Source of the DNA: an uncultured Fidelibacterota bacterium
GTDB lineage: Bacteria > Fidelibacterota > Fidelibacteria > Fidelibacterales > Fidelibacteraceae
NCBI GenBank assembly: GCA_937862595.1
Contig: CALMFL010000311.1
Span: 1 to 35,211 of the forward strand
DNA length: 35,211 nt
Reading direction: 5' to 3'
Shown here: one piece after another, positions 21,605 through 29,400 of the stretch
Layout of the letters: every line of letters starts with the position of its first letter
How positions within the stretch are numbered: the first letter of the stretch is position 1
Program-made: the position numbers and the translations under genes
Notes under the pieces: generated by a model
What the model saw: the letters and a program-made list of their open reading frames with translations, nothing else
Told to the model about the DNA's origin: nothing
The model's database searches: none

Positions 21605-24600
21605 ATGGACAATACGAACATCACGATCCTGATCGTGGACGACACCGCGGCTAACCTTCAGGTGCTTACCTCGATCGTGACCACGCAGGGATACAATATA
21701 CTGCTCGCGCAGTCCGGCGAGGAAGCCATCCGCGTGGCGAACGAATACCATCCCGACATTATCCTGCTGGATATCATGATGTCCCGCATGGACGGCTTCG
21801 AGGTCTGCACCAAACTCAAGAACAACCCGATGACCCAGCAGATCCCCGTGATCTTTGTGACCGCGCGCACCGATGTGGAAGCCGTGGAAAAGGGTTTTGA
21901 TGTCGGGGGCGACGATTACGTCTCCAAGCCGTTCAATGACCGGGTCCTCCTGGCGCGCTTAAAGACCCATATCGAACGTTATCAGCTGCAGCGGGACATG
22001 ATCCGCGAACATGCGCTGATGACCTCGGTCCTGGAAGATTCGCCCATCATGTTCTGCCGCTTCAACGGCAGGAAGCAGATCGAGTACACAAACCAGGCCT
22101 TCCAGCACTGGTTCCGCGGGGATTTCTACAATTTTATCGGCGAAAACCTGCTGGAGCATTTTCCCGACAGGGCGGACATTGACTTTATCCGCTACCTGGA
22201 CCGCATCACTCCGGAGAACCCGAGCGATACGCAGGTTTTCTCTCATGCGGAACCCGGCGGAGAGAACCGCTTCATTCAGTGGACCTACCGCGGTATTTTC
22301 GGCGAAGATCAGCAGGCGGTCGCGTATCAGTGTTTCGGAAAGGACGTGACCGAACAGCAGATCATGATCCAGAAGCTGAACGAGCGGAACACCCTGCTGG
22401 AGCACTCCCAGGCGGTCGGCAAAATGCTGAACTGGGACATGGATCCGGCGACCGGCATGATCACCTTTGAGGGCGAACTCTCCCAAATCATTAAAAACTC
22501 CAACGAAAAGCTTGACCTCGTTGAACTGATGCAATACATGCATCCGGACGACCGCGACAGGCTGAAAAAAGAACTTGAGATCTATGCCGCGGGAAAAACG
22601 CCCGTGTCGACTTTTTTCCGTGTTATTGTAAGCGGCATCACCTATTCCCTGCGTGTCCACGGCTTCTACGAACACGACAAAAAAGGCAAGATCATCGCTT
22701 ACCGCGGTATCTTTCAGGATGTCTCCGAACTCATCGGCTACAAGGAACAGAGCGAGCATCTGAAGCGCGAACAGATATCAATCTATGAGGCGCTGGGCGA
22801 GGGCATTGTCATGATGGATCTGAAAGGCAACATTATTCAGGCCAACGATGCCGCTGCGCGCATGGCGGGATTTGAGACGGCCGCCGAGATCATCGGCAAA
22901 AAATGTTATAAGGTCTTTCACAGTTCCGATGAGGAATGTGTCCCCTGCACCTCCCGGGAAGCGATCCGCGAAGGCAAGCGCGTACAGACCGAAAAGCCGC
23001 ACGGAAAAGACCGCATCTGGAGCGTTTCCTCAACGCCCATTTTTAACAGCGAAGGCGAGATCATCAGCGTGATCGAACTGCTTTCCGACACGACCGAACT
23101 GCATCAGCGCCAGCGTGAACTCATCCTGAACCGCGAACGGCTGAACACCGCGTTCGACGCCGCCATGATCGGGACCTTTACGATCCACCTCCCGGCAAAG
23201 ACCTGGATCCCGGACGTCCAGCTGATGCACCTCTACGGCATCAAGGGAGGCGCAACCACCCTTAGCCTGGGGCAATGGTACGAACTGGTCCACCCTGACG
23301 ACCTGCCGAAACTGATGAAGGCCGTTGACGGCAGTTTCCGCCAGAAAGCGAACTCCACCAAATTTGAATTCCGCCTGAACACGCCGGAGGGTACGGCGCG
23401 ATGGTTCCGCTGTACGATGCAGGTCATTGAGCGCGACGATCAAAACCAGCCTAAAATGATCATCGGCGTCAGCATTGACATCACCAAAGAACGCTCCATG
23501 CTCGACACCATCAAGCTTCAGGAAGAAACCCTGGCGCAATCCCGCAAACTGAAAGCCATGGGACAGCTCACCGGCGGCATCGCGCATGACTTCAACAACA
23601 TGCTGGCGACCATTCTCGGCTTTGCCGAACTGCTGACCGAAGAGCTCAAGGATGACGAAGAGCTCAGCTATTACTGCAAGAACATTACCGATACCTGCGA
23701 GCGGGCGGCGACCCTCACCGATCAGCTGCTGACCTTCTCGCGCAAACAGCGCAAACAGACGACGGCGATCGACATCCACGAAATGATCCTTGGCTCCATG
23801 GACCTGCTGCGCCACGCCCTGCACAAGAACATTACCGTCAAACATTTTCTGAAGGCGAAGGAACATTATATCATGGGCGAGTTCGCCCAGCTTCAGAATA
23901 TTTTGCTGAACATGGGCTTCAACGCCCGCGACGCTATGCCCGACGGCGGGGTGTTCGAGCTTCGCACGGAAAACATCGCCGTTTATGAAGAGGACGTTCC
24001 CCTGTTCCCCGTCGACATCGAACCCGGCAATTACATCGCCCTGCATGTCAGCGACACCGGCATCGGCATGGAAAAAGAGGTGCTCTCCAAGATATTCGAG
24101 CCCTTCTTCACCACCAAAGACGCGGGAAAGGGCACCGGACTGGGACTTTCGTCCGTCTACGGGACCATTAACGCCCACAACGGAAGCATCTACGCCGAAA
24201 GCACACCCGGAGAGGGAACGGTGTTCCATATTTATTTCCCGGTATCCGCCCTCAAGCCCAAAGAGGTCAGGACCGAGAACAGGACCCGGACACACCGGGC
24301 GGTCAGCGGCAGCACCATCCTGATCATCGACGACGAGGAAGCCATCCGGAGAATGCTCGCAAAATCTCTTGAGTATATGGGATATGATGTCCTGGAAGCC
24401 GGCCGCGGCCAGGACGGGGTTGCGATCTTCCGGGAGAACCGGGACAAGATCGTGGCCGTCATTCTGGATGTGATCATGCCCGAAATGGACGGCGTGCAGA
24501 TATACAAGGAGCTGATCCGGATCGACCCGGAGGTGGCCGTCCTGATCTCCTCGGGATTTGCCAACAACGAACAGACCACCGCCCTCAAAGAGCTCGGCGT

Positions 24601-24670
24601 CAAAGGCTATCTGAAAAAACCTTACCGTCAGTCCGATCTCATCAGGGCCATAGAGAACATTCTGAACTAA
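21605..24670 (+). CDS. Hybrid sensor histidine kinase (REC-PAS-HisKA-HATPase-REC)
   Basis: The 1021-residue protein starts with a receiver domain (residues 5-125; Asp12-Asp13, phosphoacceptor Asp56, Thr86, Lys108). About four PAS domains follow (roughly 137-260, 265-385, 395-510, 515-640); the third holds CYKVFHSSDEECVPC, a cysteine-bearing variant. The dimerisation domain carries His661 in GGIAHDFNN, and the ATPase has NARDAMPDGG, DTGIGM and GKGTGLGLSSVYG. A second receiver ends the chain, with Asp955 in VILDVIMPEMDG. There is no membrane segment, so it is cytoplasmic and may sense a soluble or redox signal while taking phosphate input through the first receiver. The start at 21605 follows AGGA by 5 bases. 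A CDF transporter gene begins two bases after the stop. Confidence 0.92.
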   Translation: MDNTNITILIVDDTAANLQVLTSIVTTQGYNILLAQSGEEAIRVANEYHPDIILLDIMMSRMDGFEVCTKLKNNPMTQQIPVIFVTARTDVEAVEKGFDVGGDDYVSKPFNDRVLLARLKTHIERYQLQRDMIREHALMTSVLEDSPIMFCRFNGRKQIEYTNQAFQHWFRGDFYNFIGENLLEHFPDRADIDFIRYLDRITPENPSDTQVFSHAEPGGENRFIQWTYRGIFGEDQQAVAYQCFGKDVTEQQIMIQKLNERNTLLEHSQAVGKMLNWDMDPATGMITFEGELSQIIKNSNEKLDLVELMQYMHPDDRDRLKKELEIYAAGKTPVSTFFRVIVSGITYSLRVHGFYEHDKKGKIIAYRGIFQDVSELIGYKEQSEHLKREQISIYEALGEGIVMMDLKGNIIQANDAAARMAGFETAAEIIGKKCYKVFHSSDEECVPCTSREAIREGKRVQTEKPHGKDRIWSVSSTPIFNSEGEIISVIELLSDTTELHQRQRELILNRERLNTAFDAAMIGTFTIHLPAKTWIPDVQLMHLYGIKGGATTLSLGQWYELVHPDDLPKLMKAVDGSFRQKANSTKFEFRLNTPEGTARWFRCTMQVIERDDQNQPKMIIGVSIDITKERSMLDTIKLQEETLAQSRKLKAMGQLTGGIAHDFNNMLATILGFAELLTEELKDDEELSYYCKNITDTCERAATLTDQLLTFSRKQRKQTTAIDIHEMILGSMDLLRHALHKNITVKHFLKAKEHYIMGEFAQLQNILLNMGFNARDAMPDGGVFELRTENIAVYEEDVPLFPVDIEPGNYIALHVSDTGIGMEKEVLSKIFEPFFTTKDAGKGTGLGLSSVYGTINAHNGSIYAESTPGEGTVFHIYFPVSALKPKEVRTENRTRTHRAVSGSTILIIDDEEAIRRMLAKSLEYMGYDVLEAGRGQDGVAIFRENRDKIVAVILDVIMPEMDGVQIYKELIRIDPEVAVLISSGFANNEQTTALKELGVKGYLKKPYRQSDLIRAIENILN

Positions 24671-24672
24671 AA

Positions 24673-25572
24673 ATGAACGATCCTGTGAAAAAAAACGATT
24701 CCGCCAAGATCGCGCTGAGCGAAGGCCGTTTGTCCCTCATCGGGAATATCCTTCTCTTTGGAATAAAACTCTGGGCGGGGATCCTGTCGGCCTCATCCGC
24801 GATGATCGCCGATGCATGGCATACCCTGTCCGACTCCCTTTCTTCCCTGGTCATTATCGTCGCCGTCCGGATCGCGGGACGAAAACCCGATCGCGAGCAC
24901 CCCTTCGGGCACGGACGGGCGGAGCTGATCGCTTCCCTGATCGTGGGAATGCTGCTGGTCATGATCGCCTTCGATTTCGTTCTGGAAGGCATCGACCGCC
25001 TCTCAAATCATCTTCAGGCGGCCTACGGGACCGTGGCGATCGTCGTGACGGCGCTGTCGGTCGTCGTCAAGGAACTGATGGCTCAGTACGCTTTCCGCTG
25101 CCACCGCTTAACCGGCTTCCTCTCCTTGAAGGCGGACGCCTGGCATCATCGCAGCGACGCCATTTCCTCCCTGGTCATCCTGGCGGGCATTCTGTTCGGG
25201 CGTTATGTTTGGTGGATCGACGGCGTCCTGACCCTGATCGTCGCGGTCATGATCGGATGGACCGCCATACAGATCATGATTGACGGGGTCAAGCCCCTTT
25301 TAGGCGAATCGCCGGACAAGGCAATACTCGAATATCTTTCGGCGACCTGTGACGGACTGATGGACATGCCCTGCCATGTGCATCACGTTCACATTCATCG
25401 CTACGGCCGGCATGTCGAACTTACCTTCCATCTTCAGCTGCCGCCGGAACTTTCCCTGCGTGAAGCGCACGACCGCATCACGCTGATCGAGAACAAGATC
25501 CGGGAAGACCGGCAGATCGAGGCGACGATCCATGCCGAGCCTGTCGGAGACAGAGTTTCATCCCTGACCTAA
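24673..25572 (+). CDS. Cation diffusion facilitator (zinc-type CDF) transporter
   Basis: A 299-residue inner-membrane proton/metal antiporter with six predicted helices and a cytoplasmic C-terminal domain. Metal-site motifs are His50-x3-Asp54 in AWHTLSDSLSSL (helix 2) and a second His-x3-Asp in AWHHRSDAISSL (helix 5), the HxxxD/HxxxD pattern associated with zinc or cadmium export. HPFGHGRAE after helix 2 is also typical. The C-terminal domain carries a His-rich stretch, CHVHHVHIHRYGRH, probably a regulatory metal site. The gene follows the sensor kinase by two bases, suggesting co-transcription, so metal export may be under the same control; the kinase is not shown to sense metal. Confidence 0.93.
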   Translation: MNDPVKKNDSAKIALSEGRLSLIGNILLFGIKLWAGILSASSAMIADAWHTLSDSLSSLVIIVAVRIAGRKPDREHPFGHGRAELIASLIVGMLLVMIAFDFVLEGIDRLSNHLQAAYGTVAIVVTALSVVVKELMAQYAFRCHRLTGFLSLKADAWHHRSDAISSLVILAGILFGRYVWWIDGVLTLIVAVMIGWTAIQIMIDGVKPLLGESPDKAILEYLSATCDGLMDMPCHVHHVHIHRYGRHVELTFHLQLPPELSLREAHDRITLIENKIREDRQIEATIHAEPVGDRVSSLT

Positions 25573-25594
25573 TTACCCGAAACGGGAGGTGATC

Positions 25595-25996
25595 ATGCAG
25601 ATGCGTTTCGATCTCATCGGCCTGTTTGTGTGCGACCTGAATGCCATGGTCCGGTTTTACCGCGACGTCGTCGGGATCCCGATCGACTGGAACGGCGACG
25701 GGCCTTATGCCGAATTTATGCACGAAGGCATCCGCTTCGCCATGTACGAACGCGACAAGCTTCCGGACCTGCTCGGCCAGACGCCGTCCTACCCCGAGGG
25801 CCTGAACGGCAGTTTTGAACTCTCGCTCAACGCCGGGGAGCCGCAGAATGTGGACAGTACTTTCGAAAAGCTGGTCGCGAACGGCGCAGCCGTCGTCTAT
25901 GCTCCGCGCAACGAACCCTGGCACATGCGTTCCGCCATGATCGCCGACCCCGAAGGAAACCTGATCGAGATCGCCTCCGATTTTTGGGAAGAATAA
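25595..25996 (+). CDS. VOC (glyoxalase/dioxygenase superfamily) protein
   Basis: A 133-residue protein with the two beta-alpha-beta-beta-beta modules of the VOC fold: LIGLFVCDLNAMVRFYRDVVGIPIDW and later NVDSTFEKLVANGAAVVYAP, ending in MIADPEGNLIEIASDFW. VOC proteins bind a metal and act as isomerases, dioxygenases or antibiotic-binding proteins; the particular activity cannot be read. The Glu in the last strand (LIEI) is the usual metal ligand. I chose 25595 over GTG 25589 because the GGGAGG site then lies at a normal 5-base distance. It follows the CDF gene by 22 bases. Confidence 0.88.
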   Translation: MQMRFDLIGLFVCDLNAMVRFYRDVVGIPIDWNGDGPYAEFMHEGIRFAMYERDKLPDLLGQTPSYPEGLNGSFELSLNAGEPQNVDSTFEKLVANGAAVVYAPRNEPWHMRSAMIADPEGNLIEIASDFWEE

Positions 25997-26006
25997 GACC
26001 ACATCT

Positions 26007-26055
26007 CCCAGCGTTCAGCGCTCACCTTTCAGTGCCCAGCACCCAGTGCTCAGTG
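26007..26055. repeat. Heptamer tandem repeat, consensus YYCAGTG
   Basis: Seven units in strict 7-base phase: CCCAGCG, TTCAGCG, CTCACCT, TTCAGTG, CCCAGCA, CCCAGTG, CTCAGTG. It begins 10 bases after the VOC gene stop and fills much of the 145-base spacer before the next gene. Confidence 0.78.
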
Positions 26056-26141
26056 CTTAATTTGTGACCTTCGTCACACCTCTCCCTGCGCGATTGATTA
26101 TCTCCGGAATTTGGCATAATTTCGGGGACGAGCGGGGACCT

Positions 26142-26915
26142 ATGCCGAAAGCGATCTACATCGTACTCATTACTTTTCTGCCGTGGTGCTTATCCGGAGT
26201 TGTCTGGCATATGCAGGATAATCTTCCGCTTTTCCCGGACGATGAAAACGATGCGGTTTCCTGCCTGGCGGATCCCTCCCTTTTTGCGGACACTCTGTGT
26301 TTTGTCAGCGGATGGAGCCCGGGTTTCAGGGAATTCGGTATCCGGGAGGGCCTGATATACGCCGGGACCCGGAGTTTCTCTCTCTCATTCATGACGCAGT
26401 ATCATCGCCTGATGGCGAACCACGTTCTCAGTGCCGCCTTTCCCGTTTTGAAGGAAGAGCATCTGCGCGCCGGGCTTGAAGTGCACTACGGCATTTCCGC
26501 CATCCCCGGTCTTGAGACCCTGCACGGGGGTTCCTGCTCGGGCTCGGTCCGGCTGGTTCCCCATCCCCAATGGCAGGTGCTGCTCCGGAGCCGTTATGCG
26601 CTTTCGTTTCCCCGGGAGCCTGCCGCCGGGATCTTTGAATCCGAGACCCTTGCCGGGATCAGCTATGCGCCCCTCCCGTTCATCCGCCTGTCCGGCTGTC
26701 TGAGCAAACGTGCCGCTCTTCCCTGGAAGGGCGTCCTTCAGATGTCGTACCTTCCCGGAAAGGCGCTGACCCTTACGGCGGGATACGATGTCTGGGATAA
26801 CGATCTTGCCCTGCGCATCCGGATACGGGTCCGCCGCTGGGAGGTGGAAGAAAATCTGCGCCTTCATCCGGTGCTGGGCATTTCCCACGTGCTCTTCATT
26901 GCCTATGCGTACTGA
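26142..26915 (+). CDS. Hypothetical secreted/outer-membrane protein
   Basis: A 257-residue protein with a signal-peptide-like N terminus (MPKAIYIVLITFLPWCLSG, cleavage somewhere near residues 19-25). The rest shows repeated short amphipathic strands (FSLSFMTQYHRL, AGLEVHYGISAI, SGSVRLVPHPQW, VLLRSRYALSF, LTLTAGYDVW, LALRIRIRVRR), and ends SHVLFIAYAY with a C-terminal aromatic residue, which suggests a small outer-membrane barrel. It resembles the integral barrels found near T9SS or surface protein genes in FCB bacteria only in general architecture; no family is recognised. I chose the start at 26142 because it places the hydrophobic segment at the N terminus. The next gene starts inside its last 11 bases. 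Confidence 0.6.
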   Translation: MPKAIYIVLITFLPWCLSGVVWHMQDNLPLFPDDENDAVSCLADPSLFADTLCFVSGWSPGFREFGIREGLIYAGTRSFSLSFMTQYHRLMANHVLSAAFPVLKEEHLRAGLEVHYGISAIPGLETLHGGSCSGSVRLVPHPQWQVLLRSRYALSFPREPAAGIFESETLAGISYAPLPFIRLSGCLSKRAALPWKGVLQMSYLPGKALTLTAGYDVWDNDLALRIRIRVRRWEVEENLRLHPVLGISHVLFIAYAY

Positions 26916-28260
26916 TCATACAAACTCTTTCCGGATCTGCCTGAGCCTTGCCGCGGCGTTCCTTTCGCTTGCGGCCGGGGAGGACACCCTTGCCTACCCC
27001 GAACTGTTCCCCCCGGCCCTGTTCGATGAAGCCGTGGGCGGCGCGCGCATCGTGACACGGCTGGCCCTGAAACAGGGCTTCAGCTACCAGCACACCGCCG
27101 TGCTCGAGCGGGCTCCCTTCACTCTGTACTACACCGGACTCAGCGATACCGGCGATCCGGAACAGCTTGTTTCCGGTTCGTTTTCCGCGGGCCCCTTTCG
27201 TGCGGGCGCGGGCCGGGGCCGCGTGCATATCGCGAAGGGGTTTATCCTGGGCAACACCATGATGCGCTTCAGTCCCGATCCGGCATCCAATTTCCGGATG
27301 GAGGGAGTGAAGGCCGCGATCGGGAATTACACCTATTGCCCGTCCCTTGTATATGCCGGCGCGCAATGGAAGTCCCTGTCCTTGGACCTTTTCCGTACAA
27401 AAAGCATCAACGGGGCAAGCCTGCAATACCGGGACAAAGTCCTGACTACGGGACTGGCGCTTTACGGAACGGCGCGGATGATCGCAGAGATCTGGGCTTC
27501 GCATAGCGGGAAGGTCCTGAGCGGCCATTTTAACGGCTCCGCCAGCCTTTACGGCGTGAACCATCTCGCCGGGGAGGTCCTGATCCGGCAGGGACCTTTC
27601 CGCTGGCATGCCGGCGCCGTCTGGCTAAGCCCGGATTTCATCGCCTGCAGTCCCGACAGCAAATGGGGCTCCGGTCTGATCCCGGGAAGCAGGGGCTTTA
27701 CGGCCGCCGGACAGGTCCCGGCCGGCGCCTGGAAATTGCACAGCGCTTTTTATGCGATCACTCATCCCCGGCAGCGGGAAAGCCGCTATTGGCTCAGCGC
27801 CGTTTATGCGCGGACGCCCTTTGAGTTCGGGTTGTTCTATGATGAAAAAATCCGGGAGTTCATGTCCGCGTCAGGCCGCTTTCCTTTTCCGGAAACCCGG
27901 CAGAGCGAACACAGCCGCATCCTGAAGGGCCAGATAAAGCTGGATCTGAGCCGCTCCCTGCGTCTTGATGCGCAGGTCCAGGCGGATGTTCTGCACCGCA
28001 GCGCCTGTGCCGCCCTGACCCGGCTTAGCTACCGGCATTCCGGAACCTTGCTGCGGCTCCAGCTTTCCCGCGGATACAGCGACGGGACCATCCTGTACAT
28101 CCTGCGTCCGGCGACCGCTTCACGCTACACCATCCGGCGGATGCCCGTAAACGACATTACGTATCTTGATCTGTTATATTCGGTCATGCTGGGAACGCTG
28201 CGCTGCAGCTTTCTGCTCTGCAGCGAGGGTGCGGCGGCGGAAGTTGAAATGAAGTGGTAA
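26905..28260 (+). CDS. Hypothetical outer-membrane protein
   Basis: A 451-residue protein starting 11 bases before the end of the upstream gene. Residues 1-29 form a signal peptide (FRICLSLAAAFLSLAAGEDTLA). The mature part consists of many alternating-pattern strands (FTLYYTGL, GRVHIAKGFILGNTMMRF, SLSLDLFRT, LTTGLALYGTARM, FRWHAGAVWLS, RLQLSRGYSDGTILYIL), consistent with a barrel of perhaps 16 or more strands; the last residues are AAEVEMKW. No family recognised. Overlap with the preceding barrel-like gene suggests that the two products form one envelope complex. The convergent tocopherol-cyclase-like gene ends only 8 bases beyond. Confidence 0.6.
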   Translation: MRTDHTNSFRICLSLAAAFLSLAAGEDTLAYPELFPPALFDEAVGGARIVTRLALKQGFSYQHTAVLERAPFTLYYTGLSDTGDPEQLVSGSFSAGPFRAGAGRGRVHIAKGFILGNTMMRFSPDPASNFRMEGVKAAIGNYTYCPSLVYAGAQWKSLSLDLFRTKSINGASLQYRDKVLTTGLALYGTARMIAEIWASHSGKVLSGHFNGSASLYGVNHLAGEVLIRQGPFRWHAGAVWLSPDFIACSPDSKWGSGLIPGSRGFTAAGQVPAGAWKLHSAFYAITHPRQRESRYWLSAVYARTPFEFGLFYDEKIREFMSASGRFPFPETRQSEHSRILKGQIKLDLSRSLRLDAQVQADVLHRSACAALTRLSYRHSGTLLRLQLSRGYSDGTILYILRPATASRYTIRRMPVNDITYLDLLYSVMLGTLRCSFLLCSEGAAAEVEMKW

Positions 28261-28268
28261 TGACGGTG

Positions 28269-29237
28269 TCAGCGTTTTTTCGGCAGCAAGCCGCCGATAT
28301 CGCCCGACGCTTCGAATCCCGCGATATGGGACGTTCCGCTGAACAGGATCTTTCCCTGCGGGTCCCGCAGTTCGATCTCAAGGTCGGCGTTCAGGCTTTC
28401 TTTCATGCTGCGTTCCATTTTCCCCCGGACCGGTGCGGTCAGCTTGCCTCCCCGGCCTTGTCCCGCGGTCACGGACAAACGATGCTTCCGGTTTTCCAGA
28501 GCGAGCCGCAGGGTTTCCTTATCGGCTTCCATCCTGACGACCTTGTGCCCGAGATAGGTCCCGAAGCGTTCCAGCCGGCCGTCATGGTAAAGAAATCCGA
28601 TCAGTCCGGTGAAGCTTAATCCCATCCAGGGGATCTTCGCCACGGAGAGCATGAACGAGGCGTCGCTGTTCCTGAAGGGATTGGCCTGCATCCACACCCA
28701 CGATTCCGGGAAAGAGCTTCCCCAGTCCTTCTCTATATACCCCACGCCGTTCTCAAAAACATAATCCCGCCCGTTGAAGCTGACCTTTCCGCGGATGCGG
28801 TGTTTCATCGAAACCACCCCGTGGTAGCATTCCATAAAGGGGATGAAGGTAAAGACGCCCATGATCCCCGGCGCCAGGAAGCGCGAGGGATACGGGTGCA
28901 TGTCGCTGAAGGACAGCTCGCCGTGCAGGGAAAGGCCCGGCCGGTCAACCGAGAGGCGGATGCCGCCGTCGGAAAAACGGTTGGCCTCGATCGCGGCATC
29001 AAAGGACGTTTTTGAAAACGTGAAGGCTTCCACGGGAAAGCGGATATACTCGGTTTCTCCCTCCGAGGTATTGACCTGGATAAAGGCATGCCGGTCCCCT
29101 TCATGCAGGGATACGCCCGGAATAAAGGCAATGGACGATTGCAGGTCGTCGCAGAGACATTTGATGTACCATCCCTCGAAATAGGCCTTTCGGCGAAGTG
29201 AGCCCTGAAAAACGGGCGGGTGCAAAAGCCGGTTCAT
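28269..29237 (-). CDS. Tocopherol cyclase-like family protein
   Basis: A 322-residue protein with the blocks YFEGWYIKCL (residues 19-28), SIAFIPGVSLH, HPYPSRFLAPGIMGVFTFIP, MECYHGVVSM and GVGYIEKDWGSSFPESWVWMQ. These are the conserved regions of the family that includes plant tocopherol cyclase (VTE1); bacterial members outside cyanobacteria have unknown substrates and no sign of tocopherol synthesis is present here. The fold is two lipocalin-like halves, so binding or modification of a hydrophobic molecule is a fair expectation. No signal peptide is seen. The start at 29237 follows a strong GAGGAGGG site. It is transcribed divergently from porX across a 163-base AT-rich spacer. Confidence 0.88.
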   Translation of the reverse strand: MNRLLHPPVFQGSLRRKAYFEGWYIKCLCDDLQSSIAFIPGVSLHEGDRHAFIQVNTSEGETEYIRFPVEAFTFSKTSFDAAIEANRFSDGGIRLSVDRPGLSLHGELSFSDMHPYPSRFLAPGIMGVFTFIPFMECYHGVVSMKHRIRGKVSFNGRDYVFENGVGYIEKDWGSSFPESWVWMQANPFRNSDASFMLSVAKIPWMGLSFTGLIGFLYHDGRLERFGTYLGHKVVRMEADKETLRLALENRKHRLSVTAGQGRGGKLTAPVRGKMERSMKESLNADLEIELRDPQGKILFSGTSHIAGFEASGDIGGLLPKKR

Positions 29238-29400
29238 AATGTTCCCTCCTCGAAAAAACTACGCAATCCTTCCTGAAAATCATACTTTTTTTTTACGCGG
29301 CGCCGATATTTGCACGGAACAAATGCCGGTCCCGCAAATAAATAGGGAGACCGCACGCAAATCGCTTTGTATCGCTTAAATTTGGGATTAAATTAATCGG

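Noticed and set aside
29377..29384. TAAATTTG as a Bacteroidota-type -7 element for porX
   Set aside because: It fits the TAnnTTTG consensus, but no TTG box is found at the proper distance upstream, so a promoter call is not supported.
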